Below, in pieces: positions 1 to 12,019 of a stretch of DNA of 64,000 nucleotides. The stretch covers positions 1,950,562 through 2,014,561 of the forward strand of contig NC_030993.1 of the NCBI RefSeq assembly GCF_000149955.1. The letters are read 5' to 3'. Under the pieces are notes generated by a model that was not told the origin of the DNA, searched no databases, and saw nothing but the letters and a program-made list of their open reading frames with translations. A program made the position numbers and the translations under genes. Within the stretch, counting starts at the first letter, position 1, and each line of letters begins with the position of its first letter. The DNA comes from Fusarium oxysporum f. sp. lycopersici 4287. Its lineage: Eukaryota > Ascomycota > Sordariomycetes > Hypocreales > Nectriaceae.

Positions 1-151
1 TCACGTAATTATTGTTGTCCAAGGGATGAGATGTGCTGTACCTGCCAGAGTATGCGGGAATGGATGGTCGAAACGGGCGTGGCAAGACGAGGCAAACGAG
101 AAACAAACACTTCAGTGTATGATCGGCCCCAAGAATTCCAGACGCAACGGA

Positions 152-169
152 AGAGAGAGAGAGAGAGAG
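152..169. repeat. (GA)n dinucleotide run
   Basis: An uninterrupted GA run, followed by GGT/GGA-rich sequence to about 220. Read on the minus strand it is a CT tract, which is common upstream of fungal genes. Confidence 0.85.
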
Positions 170-1220
170 GAGATGGAGGTGGTGGTGGTGGAGTCGGAGT
201 CGGATTAGGATGGGATGGGATGGGATGAAGAGTGATAATAATAATAAAAAGGTCGAGACATGAAACGGAAGCAATGGGCATCTTAATAGCAATACCTGGT
301 CTTGCTCTGTCTACGCGAGAGTCTCGAGATTGTGAAATTCATTGGCTCACTCTACTTGATTACGATGGATTACTGTAGATGCGCTGGCTACGAATAGAAG
401 CACAGCTAAGCCCTTTCAGAGGCAGAAGAATCCTCCTCCAACCAAGCAGCATAAACACGTCCTCATCTCGAGGCCCATGAACTCAGAACCGCCCAGCAGG
501 ACCGTGTATGAGTTTTTAGAAACCACGAATTCCTCCGGCCAGTAGAATCTCCAGGCTCTGCATCTCTCTAAACGCTGGGGGAGCCAGGGGCCGGGTTGCC
601 TTGTCCGTGCGTGATTGGCCGCAGAGAAACATCAAACACGCGAAACTGGCTGCAGGCATTTCTTCGGGCGGCTCTGCATCCCACGATTGGTCGAGGTGCA
701 ACTTGACTTGAAACCGGGCTATCTGATGCAAAACTGGGGCCGGGCTTGGGCTGGGCATGGGCTGGGCTTGGGTTGATGTTTGGTGAGGGGGAGGCGAAGA
801 CAAGAAGACCTCAAAAAGATCAAGACCAACGCCTGGAGGGGAAACTAAAGTTGGTAAAGATGAGGACCCTGCATTTCTTCAACTCTTGAACGCGTACCAC
901 GAGTTGAATGATCTACAGGGCTCGAGTAAGAGACCCCTCACTCACGTTACAAACAGGGTTATAGATATGTCTATCCTGAACATCCATATATAAGCGCTCA
1001 TATAAGCCAGAGCACGTACCCTCGGGCATTAAAACAAATGCACCACCGTTTAATAAAGCATGAATGACAAAGGAACCCGTGCATGCATCTACCAACAGCG
1101 AGCGGGCCGCTTAAACAGCTCAACGACTTGACGTACAATCGTGGCGGTTGACTTGATTTGGTTACAGCGTTTCGGCTCTCTCGTCCCGCCTTGTGCAGCA
1201 CTCGTACGTACAGAGACAGA

Positions 1221-1320
1221 NNNNNNNNNNNNNNNNNNNNNNNNNNNNNNNNNNNNNNNNNNNNNNNNNNNNNNNNNNNNNNNNNNNNNNNNNNNNNNNN
1301 NNNNNNNNNNNNNNNNNNNN
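1221..1320. other. Assembly gap of 100 Ns
   Basis: Exactly 100 undetermined bases. The round length is the usual placeholder for a gap of unknown size, so distances across it should not be trusted. Confidence 0.98.
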
Positions 1321-3428
1321 TTCTGATACTACGCTGCACTGTACCTGTGGCTGTCTGCAAGTACAAACAGCCCATTCAAGCCCTGCATTAGGTGAAATGT
1401 CAAAAAACCATGAAATCACTGGTTGACATGATTCATTCCCTGCGCCACTATCTACGCTCCGCAAATCATACAAACGGAAGATCATACCGTAGTCAAGTCG
1501 GACGGCGGAAGCAAATAATGCAAGACGCCAAGAGGAGCTGACTTGCAACACTTTGGGTCCTCTTTAGCCTTTCTCGTTCGTGTGTGTTTCCTCTGGCTTC
1601 GCTTCAGGGTAATTGCCTTGTAACGCAAACACAAACACAAACACAAGCGAACAGCCGACTAGCACAGCACACTTCAAACACCCGTCGGCTAACCTTCAAC
1701 TACCCGGTATTGTTGTTTGTATGTATCTTGATCTAACCCCAGCTGCCCGGAACAAAAAGAGAGGCCAATGCGTTCAAATCCACGTTATTCAGCTGGCCTG
1801 TGTGTGGTGTAAGTTATCGCACTTGCAGAGTATAGCACTTCACGATGGAGGTTTACTAGCTTATCAGACCACTTTTCTCTTCCCTTTCCCTTTCACTATT
1901 TCAAATAAGCGCAGCCATATGCCAATCGTGAGACTCAAATTGACTTGGTGGCGCTTCACTCAGACCCAAACCCTTGGGTTCAGATCCAAACGAGCGAGAC
2001 CTGTAGCGGAAAGGATGGCGGATGGCGGTTTGACGGGGCGTCGTTCACCACCGAGTCACATTCCTATCGTCACCCACCGTTTCTTTTTCTTCTTCCGCTG
2101 GTTCTGCTTCCGGTTGTGCCTTATTATTTTCTCTGTCGTGATGGCCTCGTCTAGGGGCCGACGGCGTTCGGAAGACAGCCACAGACCCCAACACCTGAGA
2201 TAATCGGTTGGCTAACTAATAATTGCCAGCATAACAATGCCTCAAGAACGAGGTCTTGGCGATCCATAATATCAAACCACGGGTTCAATCTGTCCGTTCT
2301 ATGGATAGTACTATCCACAGCGGCCATCCCGCAATAGACTCATCGAGTCCTATCGGTTATGCATAGTCCACTGAGCCAAGAAGGGCCTCCCATTTCGCGC
2401 ATATGCATTCCGGGCTTCATGGACATCCTCTCCCTACAGAGGCATGTGGTGATAATCGTCAATCACCGACCTCCTTCACCTGACGCTATCAGCCAGCCTC
2501 GAAGCGATAGCCCATCAAATCAACCGTTTCATCCCTTGTCTCTGTTCATTGTCTGTAGACTGTCCGTCCTTGAAGATCAAACTGCCATCTGTCTCAGTCC
2601 ATGCAAATAGTCCCCAGACTCTAGGCCTGAAGGAGAAGCACTAGAGCACCCCCTGCACAACATCTCTCCTGTGAGTGCTGCGAGATGCAACCACCAGGCT
2701 TCACACACTGACTGATCCCGTCGGTCGGCAGACGCCACTAGCTTGGCTCGGGAGCAGCCCGTTTGAGGAATGTACAGGTAACAAAAGGGTGGGCATCACC
2801 GCCAATGGCTCACGCGAGGGAGACTTTTTATCCTTACAGAGAAACACCTGATCTGATGATTACGGCCCTGTCTATGTATTCCTTGCAAACCTTGCCCTGA
2901 CAAAGGAAGAAAGGCTGATCAATAAACCCATTCAGGGTGATGAGAGCTATCAACTGAAGCCACTCGAAAAAGGCATCGATGGTCAATTCTGCATACCAAC
3001 CAAGAGGCCCCTGCACTAATAGCAAACGCCCCCCTTGACCTTCAAGTTCAAGCCCTGGAGATCACCATCGAGCTCAACCAGGATCTTCGTCCCCATTCCC
3101 ATTTTTAGCCTTTCCTCACCAAGACTCACTCACTCACTCAACCACTCACTCACAGCTCACAGCAGCCCTACACTACGCTACAATTGTCGGCCCGCCGTAG
3201 ATTCTTCAGCCAAGTCGAGATTGAGTTAGCTTGGTCGATTCGTCTCTCCTGCCATGAGGGCATCGATTGCGGATGTGCAGTGATCATCTGAGTATATCGC
3301 GAGATCTGGTGGTCTGATTGAATTTATGGCTCTATCTTTTTTCCGAGTGACGACGTCTCTAGCATGACTGTTTGCATTCACTTGTTCCTGAAAGTCATGT
3401 CACTAATCTACTCATCTCATCGGACGTG

Positions 3429-3452
3429 AAAAAAAAAAAAAAAAAAAAAAAA
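3429..3452. repeat. Poly(A) run of 24
   Basis: Twenty-four consecutive A in non-coding DNA. No retroelement body, target-site duplication or processed-gene remnant was recognised beside it, so it is treated as a homopolymer. Confidence 0.9.
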
Positions 3453-4604
3453 CTCTTTCTCACCGCTGTTGATCTTGGTTGGAGCCATGAAATCTGCTGC
3501 AACCACTGACAGTTCACAGGGAGTCATTCATCCATCCATCCTCTCATGATAGTCACCCACAGCAGTCCACAGTCCACTCACTATCAAGCCCCTAGCCCCT
3601 GGCCCCTGACCCCTGAGCCATTCATGGCAAACACACTGAAGCCACAGTCGCACGCCCCCCAAGATTCTCTCATATCTGGCTCAGCTGATTGGCCAGCCCC
3701 GCATATGTATCCCTGACGCCTGCATGTCAAAAACGCGTGGCTCTGACTCGCTGCAAAATAGTTTGCTCCGTAGAGATGTGGCTGAGGTCGGTATTCGTCG
3801 TCTTGGTTTACGCACAGTGACTGTGGCTCATGCTCCGGATGTAGACTGTGGCGACGCCGACACGTAGGTATGTACGAGACCGGCCGGCCGACCGACCGCT
3901 TTCGGGGCCTGCAGTTCCCCGTCTTCTCCCTGCAGTCAAGGTTAAACCGTATTATCGTTTTGCTGGTTTCGGTTTTCGCGGTATGTTTTGTGGTTGATTC
4001 TATAGGTTACGGTTGTGCTTAGTTCGTGACTTGTCCTCCACTCATACTACCGTGGACTCGTGCGTTGTAGTTGGTCCAGCCAATATCCATCTCGACCTTA
4101 CCTTGGAAACCTGATATTCAAGACGGTCATCATTTGATCTCAAGGCCCAACAAACCCGTAAACTCTCAAGGATCAATCAGCCACTATCTCGGCCCTTTCA
4201 TGCTATATTCCCAAGGTCTCTCCTAGTAAAAGTGGCTGCTGAGGGGTCAATGCCATCTCATGACCTGGTCTGGGCCACTTTGTCCGCGTGGTTGGGCTAG
4301 TCTAGCCTCATGTTCAAGTTCATGCTCATGCCCAACATCAACACCATTGCTTGTGATGATGCGGGGAAGATAGACTAGAGCCAGACTAAAAGTTACAGTA
4401 CTGCCTTGAATCCATCCGTGATCGGGGCATCAAGATGACTCCTCATATTGCGGTGAAGACAATGTCCAACTTGTATTCAATGCTGGATCTACACTTATCC
4501 GATCAATCCAACCACACCAAACCAACCCAAATAAATCAAGCATAATTGTTTGTTCATGTTCATCCTCTTTGATATCCTTCTTCCGTGGTCGCGTCCGAAG
4601 CTTT

Positions 4605-4709
4605 CCTCGCCCTCGCCCTCGCCCTCTTCGGCCCCGGTTGATCGGTCGGTCCCGGCGAATCTCGAACGGAGCGGAGTTCCGGGCTGCCTCTGCCTCTGCC
4701 TCTGCCTCT
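4605..4709. repeat. Two short hexamer repeats (CCTCGC and GCCTCT)
   Basis: About 3.7 copies of CCTCGC at 4605-4626 and four exact copies of GCCTCT at 4686-4709. Both are pyrimidine-rich on the plus strand and lie in non-coding sequence. Confidence 0.85.
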
Positions 4710-6396
4710 AGTCCCCAGTTTTCGAGCCTCGGCTCAACCCGCGGGATTGGCGCTTCCCGCTGTTAAACGTTTGACCCTGGTCCAGCTGCTGCACTGCCGC
4801 TGACGATCGCCTGAATATTCGCGAGAGCTACCATAAGCCAGACCTAGTATCTCAGCAGTGTAGGGATTCAAGATTGATGCATTATGACATAGCTTAAAGA
4901 GGCTTCTCAAGAGTCACGATGTTTTTATTGTTGAGTTTACTAGCCTTGGCCCTCGAATTCAGGGCCATCAATGTATTGGCTCTAGAGTCTCTGTTCTCTT
5001 GGTTGCCTCCCGTACCCATTCTGATGGCAACAACAAAACAACTCCAACGTAAACAATATAGGTAGTATACGAACACAACATAGCCCCAATAATTATCGGG
5101 GGTCGTTTCATAAATTTTCTATACATCCTTCACTGCAGTTGAAATACGATACTCCAACATTGGATCTATCCTTCATCGCAGCTCAGGCGCTTACACTGCA
5201 AGCGCCGGTTTCACTACATACCCTTGCTCACTACTCTTGTTAGGCGGCTAATTACCCAAACATGCCATGGAGCTTACATGATCCTGCAGAAATGAACAAG
5301 TTACCAGAATAGAATTACATATCGTAGTACCGGCGGTTCTTTAATTTGGCATGCCGGACGAACTAAGGGCGTCTATCTGTTATGTTACATTATGCCTCTA
5401 TATTGAATAGACGCCCGTAAAATCTTATATAGATTGTGGCCCTTTCATTTCTTCCGGGGCAGTGCAAGAATGCCAAGATGATCCAGAACAATAAATTAAT
5501 CAGAGACATACAATGCCATTGTTATCGTGGTCTATTGTAATGGCCGGCTGCTAATATCGGGCCCCGTTCGTCCCGAGTCGTCGGTAAATATCCTCAAACT
5601 CTTCCGAGGATTGGAATGGGCTGTGTTACGATGGGCTACGAAATTGGTCTTTGTAATTCCTCCCAACAATGCTTCCCTTTTTTTTTTTTTTGTCTCACGG
5701 CCAAATGACTGTTGTTCGCTTTCTGGTCTGTGTCTAACACGTAGATGATCCGACAGTTCTCATAGCACGTTCCCAACACTGGTCATGATGGCATATACAG
5801 TCATGGTTATTTATCAATTATTCTGTCTTGGTGTGCATCTCCGGATATCAAACCGCACGCTGAGCCACATGTCTACAAAGCACATCCCAAAACCAAAGCA
5901 TCGCGAATAAGAAGTCTGCCACCCTTGCTGAAAGAGAACCTGTTTTATCATGTTTTCCGTTCGCCTTCCAAACGCCTGAAAGTCAGGCTGTTGCTTACCC
6001 GTTGGTTTACACCTGTTCTGCCATGTCAACTTCATACCGTTGTCTCTCATGATTTGGCCAAACCCCCAACAGCTTTCAACCCAACGGCTAAGTTAGTCAC
6101 GCATATTGTTGGTTATCATAAGCATTACTGGTGAGCCTCGTGAGTGGCCAATCAATAAACGAGGTCAAGCTAGGCCAGGCGAGTCAATGTCTGTTTGTCG
6201 CCCAACTGGACAATCACTGCGCGATGCTGCTTGGGCATTGCTGCTGTTGCCATATCAATGTCATCTTCTCCTTGGCCTAGGAGAAGCGCCAACAGTATCT
6301 CGGAAAGAGAGAAGACCTTGGTCCCGCTCGTCATTCGGCGGTGGAGTTTTAGTGCATCTGCATCTGCATCATCTGGTATGGAGCTCCATATCCCAT

Positions 6397-7522
6397 CTAG
6401 TGATAGTAGCCATTTGTCTGGGCGGATGCTTGCTCTTGTGCCAGGAGAGGCTCGAAGTAGGGGTGGTTGTAGGCAGCCTTGGCTGAAATACGCCCAGCAG
6501 GGTCGTACACCAACAGCATCTCGAGCAATTCAAGTCCATGGGCGTCGAGGTCCTTGCAAAGGTCCTTACTGTAGTCGCGCTGCCACTTGGGGAAGGATGC
6601 CTTGAAGTCAGGGTAGGAAGTGACGCCAGGCCAGTTCTCTTCAGTGGGGGTGCCGAGGATGCTATTAGATTGTCAGCGAGAGGAAATTCGAAGCTCTATA
6701 CAATCTTAATACTTACCGGAAGATCTTGAAGATCTCATCAATTTCAGAGTCACCGGGGAAGAGAGGCTTTCTTGTACACATTTCGGCAAAGATACAGCCA
6801 ACGGACCACATGTCGACACCAGTCGAGTATTGACGGCCTCCTAGGAGAATTTCAGGGGCTCGGTACCAAAGAGTAACGACTTCGTGGGTGTAGGTGCGCA
6901 GAGGCACGCCAAAGGCACGGGCAAGACCGAAATCAGCGAGCTTGAGGTTACCCTCCTTGTCGATCAGGAGGTTCTGGGGCTTGAGATCGCGGTGGAGGAC
7001 ACGGTGGGAGTGGCAGTACTTGATACCGTCGCAAAGCTGGAACATGAACTTTCGAACAACCATATCGCCCAGGCCAAGGTGCTGCAAGTGAGGGGATGAA
7101 CCCTCGGGCAGGGCCTTGCCTCGACCACCATCGCTCACGGGGAGAGACTCCATGTACTTCTTGAGATCGAGGTCGAGAAACTCGAAGACAAGGTACAGCT
7201 TGTGACCATCGGCATGGACGATGTTGAACAGACGAACAATGTTGGGATCTCGCATCTCCTTCAGGAGAGAGATTTCGCGGATGGCGGTACTGGGGACGCC
7301 CTCATCTTCAGCTTCGAGGCGGATTTTCTTCAGGGGCGACAATTCGGCCGCCATTGGCAAGGTCTCGAGCTTTGTAGACGACACCGTAGGTACCTGGAAA
7401 GTGTCAGCGTTGGGTTTTCGGGACGGCAAAGCCTGTGGCGTGAAGATTACAGGGCAAGCATCACAAGGCTTGTCTGTACACGTACCTTCACCAATCTTTT
7501 CCAACTTTTGGTAGTTCTCCAT
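6397..7522 (-). CDS. CDC2: Cyclin-dependent kinase CDK1/Cdc2 (one apparent frameshift)
   Basis: This is the Ser/Thr kinase that drives G2/M and other cell-cycle steps with cyclins. Three exons: 7522-7486, 7393-6717 and 6661-6397, with introns of 92 and 55 nt. Visible motifs are the glycine loop GEGTYGVVY (spanning intron 1), the cyclin-binding PSTAIRE helix, catalytic [17 protein letters not shown], the T-loop Thr in [14 protein letters not shown], and a filamentous-fungal insert after [11 protein letters not shown]. The C-terminus is recovered only after splicing intron 2 (CG|C ATC). The joined exons total 979 nt, one too many: a CCCC run (plus-strand GGGG at 7333-7336) breaks the frame between GRIVA and LKKIRLE. 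With three Cs the product is 325 aa, normal for the family. Fusarium species can carry two Cdc2 genes; which one this is cannot be told. Confidence 0.95.
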
Positions 7523-8967
7523 GGTCGGTGATATGTCCCTGTACCTGTTTTGCGAAGAAGGAAAGGCAAATCGAGGATCGGATTGAAGAAAGGATGAAAC
7601 GCGCGAGTCGCTTCTAGAGGAATTAAGCGAGAGACACTGCGTCGGCGGCGTTGACAGTGCTAGCTGAAGGTCAAGCTCGAGATGCGGTGGGACAGATCAG
7701 AGTAAGGCAAGGTACGACAAGGATCGGTGTGGGCGTGTGTCTCGTTTCGTTATGCGATCGTTATGAGATGGAGAGATGCGTGGAACAAGTCCAGACTCGA
7801 GTTGCTCCAACAGCAGAGAAAATGTCTTATCTTACCGTCTTTGTCTCCTTGCTCGTCGGTGACCTTTGAAAAAGAGGCTCTACCGATCGATGGTGGGGGA
7901 GGAAAGAAGAGAGCAAGGCGGGGGACGTAGTTAGACGAAGAAAAAGGGTCCAGCTACTAACTAAGGTAACCGTGAACCAACACCTGGAAATGAACAGGTA
8001 CAGCAAAAGATTCAACGCCAGCAATGCAAGGGATTTTTGAAGGGCGGATTGACGAATATTCGTATTCTTGGTAGTGAGAATCGCCAAAATGGTGATGCTG
8101 ATGGCGGCGTCGTTGCTGAGATTTGGGTTTGTGGCGGGCGTTGTGGACAATGTGCCTGAAAGTCCCTGAGATCTCTCTCGCGATGGAGGATGAAATCAAA
8201 TTACCTTGTCTTGTGTTTACTTTGGACGAGAAGGGACTGGACTTGTTTAGTTTCGTTTGGCGCGTCAACAATGCATGGAACCTACTCACGTATCATTCAG
8301 TGCAGTGGCAGCGCGATCCTTACAAGTCAAGTCACTAAAAACCAGGAACCTTCAGAGGGCGCCCCCCTGTAACGATCACAGCACGACATCAGCTGAAGTC
8401 ATCCAATAGCGCATCCCTTGGGACTAGCTCCATTGCTCACGTTTGACTTCTGATCAGCCATTGGTGAGTGATTCACAAGCCCAATTACATCCAATATTCT
8501 TCTTCTCATGGTTGTCTCGGGGAGGCGGGCAATTTGAGGCTGATGAAATACGCGTCTTGGTCGCGTTCCAATCTCTTTGTCTCTTATTTGTCTTTGTCTT
8601 TGTCTCTGGATCTGTCTCAGGAGTGTTCAAAGAGTGACGTTGTTCGGAATGGCCATAGGTAAGGAGATATTAGTCATGGAGCAAAACTGTCACTTGCTTT
8701 TATTGGATGGATACCGCTGAGGAATTTCGCCAAGTCATAGATATATTGATTGCAGCCGTCCTGACTCAAGTTGACATACTTCTTACGCTTATGAAAGTCA
8801 AAGTCTCGGATGTTGTATATTCAACCAGCAACAATAGTTTATCTTGGTTGCCAAGAAAAAGGGCATGTCTTTAATGAACAGCATAAGAATAAATGCTCCG
8901 TGCAGTGGAAAGAAAACTCTATATGGAATTGCTCTATCACCATATATATATCAGACATCTGAGAAGC
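7523..8967. other. Upstream region of CDC2, no gene seen
   Basis: Short overlapping frames on both strands have no recognisable motif. Position and composition fit the promoter and leader of CDC2. A CAG|GT sequence just before the kinase start could be a leader intron boundary, but this is not established. A TTTGTCTC-like pyrimidine repeat lies near 8570-8610. Confidence 0.5.
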
Positions 8968-8973
8968 AAAAAA
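8968..8973 (-). terminator. RNA polymerase III terminator of tRNA-Ser
   Basis: A run of six A on the plus strand reads as TTTTTT on the minus strand. It lies 7 nt past the 3' end of the tRNA, the usual Pol III stop signal. Confidence 0.8.
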
Positions 8974-8980
8974 GTCAATT

Positions 8981-9062
8981 CGACGCAGGCCTGATTCGAA
9001 CAGACGCCTCCGAAGAGAATAGATTTCTAGTCTATCGCATTAGACCACTCTGCCACTGCGCC
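8981..9062 (-). tRNA. tRNA-Ser (anticodon AGA)
   Basis: An 82-nt cloverleaf on the minus strand. The acceptor stem GGCGCAG pairs with CTGCGTC (one G-U), discriminator G. The anticodon stem GATAGA/TCTATT closes a seven-base loop with anticodon AGA, which reads UCU as inosine-modified AGA. A long variable arm (CTCTTCGGAGG) marks it as a serine, class II tRNA. The internal promoter is present: an A box TGGCAGAGTGG and a B box with core GTTCGAATC. There is no intron. Confidence 0.95.
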
Positions 9063-10150
9063 TTAGCGAATTGATAAAAGACAAGAAATGATTGGCGATT
9101 ATACAGCTGATCCAAACAGAGATAGGCGATAACGGGGACATAAGAAGCAGTACTCATGGGCGACGGTCGAGATATATGATAGAATCCGTGGCTTTGTAGT
9201 TTTATTTAGTTGCGAAAAGCATGCTTTAATTTATTCAAGTTTAAAATCACCGTGTTTGTATGTCTAGTTGCTGAGACAATTGGGTTGCATAACATGTATT
9301 TATTGAGTTGATGTATCAAAACTTTAGCATCAAGCACGGGGGCTTTAGATGGCACTGTAGGCACGAAACCTAGGTATCTCTTTATTGTCTGATTATGGCG
9401 ATTTGATCATTGTCAGTATACAACAGTCCGATACCAGAGGGTGAGAGAAATTGCCAGGAGAGCCATAATGAGGTGTGAATCACTTCTCAACAACTCATGA
9501 AATTTAATTATTCTCTCCTCCTGTTAAAAGTCTTGCAACGAAACTAGGTCTATACTGCATAAGATCGGCATAGTAGGGAGCAATATCGATTTCGCATCGA
9601 TATTGAAGTCGAAAGACATGGCTCGGATGACTCCAGGGTAAGGGAAACATCTTGTATTCGACACATTAGAATCTCAATGGTATCAAAAGATATGCATCTA
9701 CGTGTGGTAAGATGATTCTATCTGAAAGACAGTAAAATATGAGCCTGGGTTTCAATGCCATATGCCGCAGTAGCTCATGGTGCATACTTGTGACAACGAG
9801 CAACTACTGTTGTTGTGAACTTACGTTGGACGACATCCACAGATGTTCATCGATTACACCAGCGAAGAAGTAATACAGTAAAGGACTAGGATGCGATGAT
9901 GTAGAGGGATTGGCAAAAGGGCATGTTGAACACGAGATTCCCCAACATCGCAAACATAAGTGCCTAGCATATCTAGACTTGAAGTTTGCTACATCTCTAG
10001 AGCAACCCGAAGTATGGAGCATAGCAACACTCACTTGCTGCCATCAATACTCATCAAAGCAGAATCTCGATTTTGCGAATTACCCTTGATCTCACTTTCA
10101 GGGCACCGTGTCCTGCCAACTTACCATCCTCTAGCAACCGTAGATGCGCA
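9063..10150. other. Intergenic, nothing supported
   Basis: About 1.1 kb between the tRNA and the 3' end of the IMPACT-domain gene. It is moderately AT-rich with no convincing reading frame or RNA gene. Confidence 0.55.
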
Positions 10151-11683
10151 TCACGAAGTCTCCTTTCTCCTCAGGTCCAATATTCTTCCCAAATTTAACG
10201 TCCCCTTGGCTCCCCAACCCGCCGGCCCAGCATCCACATCTGGTCGAAGATTCATGTACCAGGTCCAAGCTCGTTTATCCAACTCATCACGACTCAGAAT
10301 ACCAGCCCAACTGGCAAATAGCAAGCGTAGTGCACCTAGCACACGGCCCAGGTTCTCTTGCTTCTCCTCGTTGGCTGCCGTAACAGTCTTCTTTCCGCTG
10401 TCATCTGCTGGCGCGAAGGCTCTGAGTATGTAGTTTCGTGCCCCTTCCGGTCGATGTATTGGCATGCCAACCGTCGATGTTGAAGGACTCTTGTCTTCAA
10501 GGTTCAGAGCCCATACTGGCTCGCCATTTAGACTAGATGTACGCTTTTGAGATGACAAGGCATCGTTGAGACATTCTTTCATGAGACGCCAGCGATCCGG
10601 CCCAAGCATGACGCCGCCATACCATCTTGTAAGCACAACCAACGTATTGCTGATATCGAGATCGCGTAGTTGTTGGAGCAAGAAGCTTCCACAACCAGAC
10701 TCACCATCGTCAAACGATGCTTCCTGCTTCAGGGGCGAATTACCAAAGCTAGTTCGGATCGCCCAAGCATTGTGAGTTGCGGTCTCCAGCTCCGGCTTCT
10801 CGGCCATTAGTGATTTGAAAACTGCCGGACGCGTTGCAGGTGATGTTATAGGTATAGCATGAGCTATAAATACCGACCCCCTTGATGTCAACTTCTGACT
10901 TGCAGTCCAGCCTCTTGGATTTGGTTGACTGCCCTGGAGCGTAACTGATGAAGCGTTGGATGATGCTGGTTGAGCAGATCCTGACCAAGTATAGCCGCTC
11001 CTCTTCAAAACTGGAATTGGTCGGTTCATGATAGTGATCTTCGGTTGACCTTCAGGGGCTTTCTCTTCGCCTCCTGGGGGTGCCCTTTCGATGCCTATGC
11101 TGATGGCTTTTGTCCGTGAGTTGGCACTTACAACTGCCTGTGCTAGACTCAATCGGCTACTCAGGGGCTGTTCTGGCATAGTGTACCTCAACAGCTCAAC
11201 AGCAAAGGCCAAAAATAGGGGCGCTCTGTTCGTCAAAATGGTGGTGTTTCGAATGATGTCTTCATCCTCCTCCAGTGGCAATTCGAGAGAAGCCTCAAGA
11301 TCATCCCCGGACATGGAGCCATAATCTAGATCTCGTCTATGCGTCTCCAGTTTTGGTTTCTTTACTTCAGTGGGAGCCGCACCATCGTCGGCTCCACGCT
11401 TCGTTCCTGATTTCTTCTCATGGTTCTTGCATGCTGTGTGAAGACTCTTTGCTGCCTTTGCATCGCCACTGAGCGCTTCCTCAACTGTGGCCAAGGGCGC
11501 ATCTGCGATTTGTGCTATACTATTCCATACGCGTTAGTATCAGAATATTAGTGAGTTGTACAAGTCAAACCTTCGCAGATTCTTTGATTGTAGAGCCTTC
11601 ACCTGTCCCATCGCTGCCATCATTGACATTTTACGCGCCGTGAGGAGGCGTATAAGTTCCTGGAGGTCGTTTTGTGTCGCCAT
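10151..11683 (-). CDS. IMPACT (UPF0029) domain protein
   Basis: Two exons, 11683-11571 and 11519-10151, with a 51-nt intron containing a GATACTAAC branch site; 493 aa after splicing. Exon 1 encodes a short helical start (MATQNDLQELIRLLTARKMS); this ATG was preferred over an upstream in-frame one because the conserved-looking sequence starts here. Residues about 250-365 form the IMPACT fold, shown by SRGSVFIAHAIP, the DDGESGCGSFLLQQL segment and LVVLTRWYGGVMLGPDRW. Yeast Yih1 and mammalian IMPACT restrain Gcn1-Gcn2 signalling through an N-terminal RWD domain plus this fold. No RWD domain is evident here; a charged segment (residues about 70-100) replaces it. A Gcn2 role is therefore only a possibility. 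The gene is divergent from the OMS1-like gene, 336 bp away. Confidence 0.88.
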
Positions 11684-12019
11684 ATTTTTCTTACATACAG
11701 CGGGTAAGAAGCCAATAAGTAACAAAGAACAGTCCCGTTCTTTGTGATTTTATGGTTCTTGTCTTGAATATTGAAGCACCAAGACAATGTTGTTGTAAGT
11801 CGCAAGTCCTCTTTCACGGAGCCGTTAATATTCCGCAATAAGATGAATGCCTGGCCTGGCGAGATCGGACCCACTAGCCCGGCCTTTGGATCCGCTCCAC
11901 TCCACAAAACCCTTGTCTTAGCTTTAGGTCTTTTCATCGGCTTCCACATGTAAAATCAGACAATTCAGATACCCTCAAAACACCACGAACCGCTTCAATT
12001 CCATGGAAAAGTCTTCGTT
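11684..12019. promoter_or_regulatory. Shared divergent promoter
   Basis: The 336 bp between the start codons of the IMPACT-domain gene (minus) and the OMS1-like gene (plus) must hold both promoters. No specific site was identified. Confidence 0.55.

Larger units (their letters stand above)
1..6396. other. Gene-poor region, no supported coding sequence
   Basis: No reading frame here looks like a conserved protein, and the longer open frames (for example 1613-2203) are low-complexity and lack family motifs. The stretch holds simple repeats, a 100-N gap, and CT- or CA-rich tracts of the kind seen in fungal promoters and leaders: on the minus strand near 150-220, and on the plus strand near 3110-3170 and 4560-4710. 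It lies downstream of the CDC2 gene, so it may be the long promoter and leader of a gene whose coding part lies left of the window. That is inference. Confidence 0.5.

Noticed and set aside
1613..2203. 196-codon plus-strand frame
   Set aside because: Low-complexity start (repeated ACAAAC units), a poly-Phe patch from a T-rich tract, no motif and no splice signals.
3429..3452. Poly(A) run as the tail of a retroposed element
   Set aside because: No element body, no target-site duplication and no processed coding sequence adjacent.
7827..8289. Minus-strand frames upstream of CDC2
   Set aside because: No conserved motif; the position matches the promoter and leader of the kinase gene.
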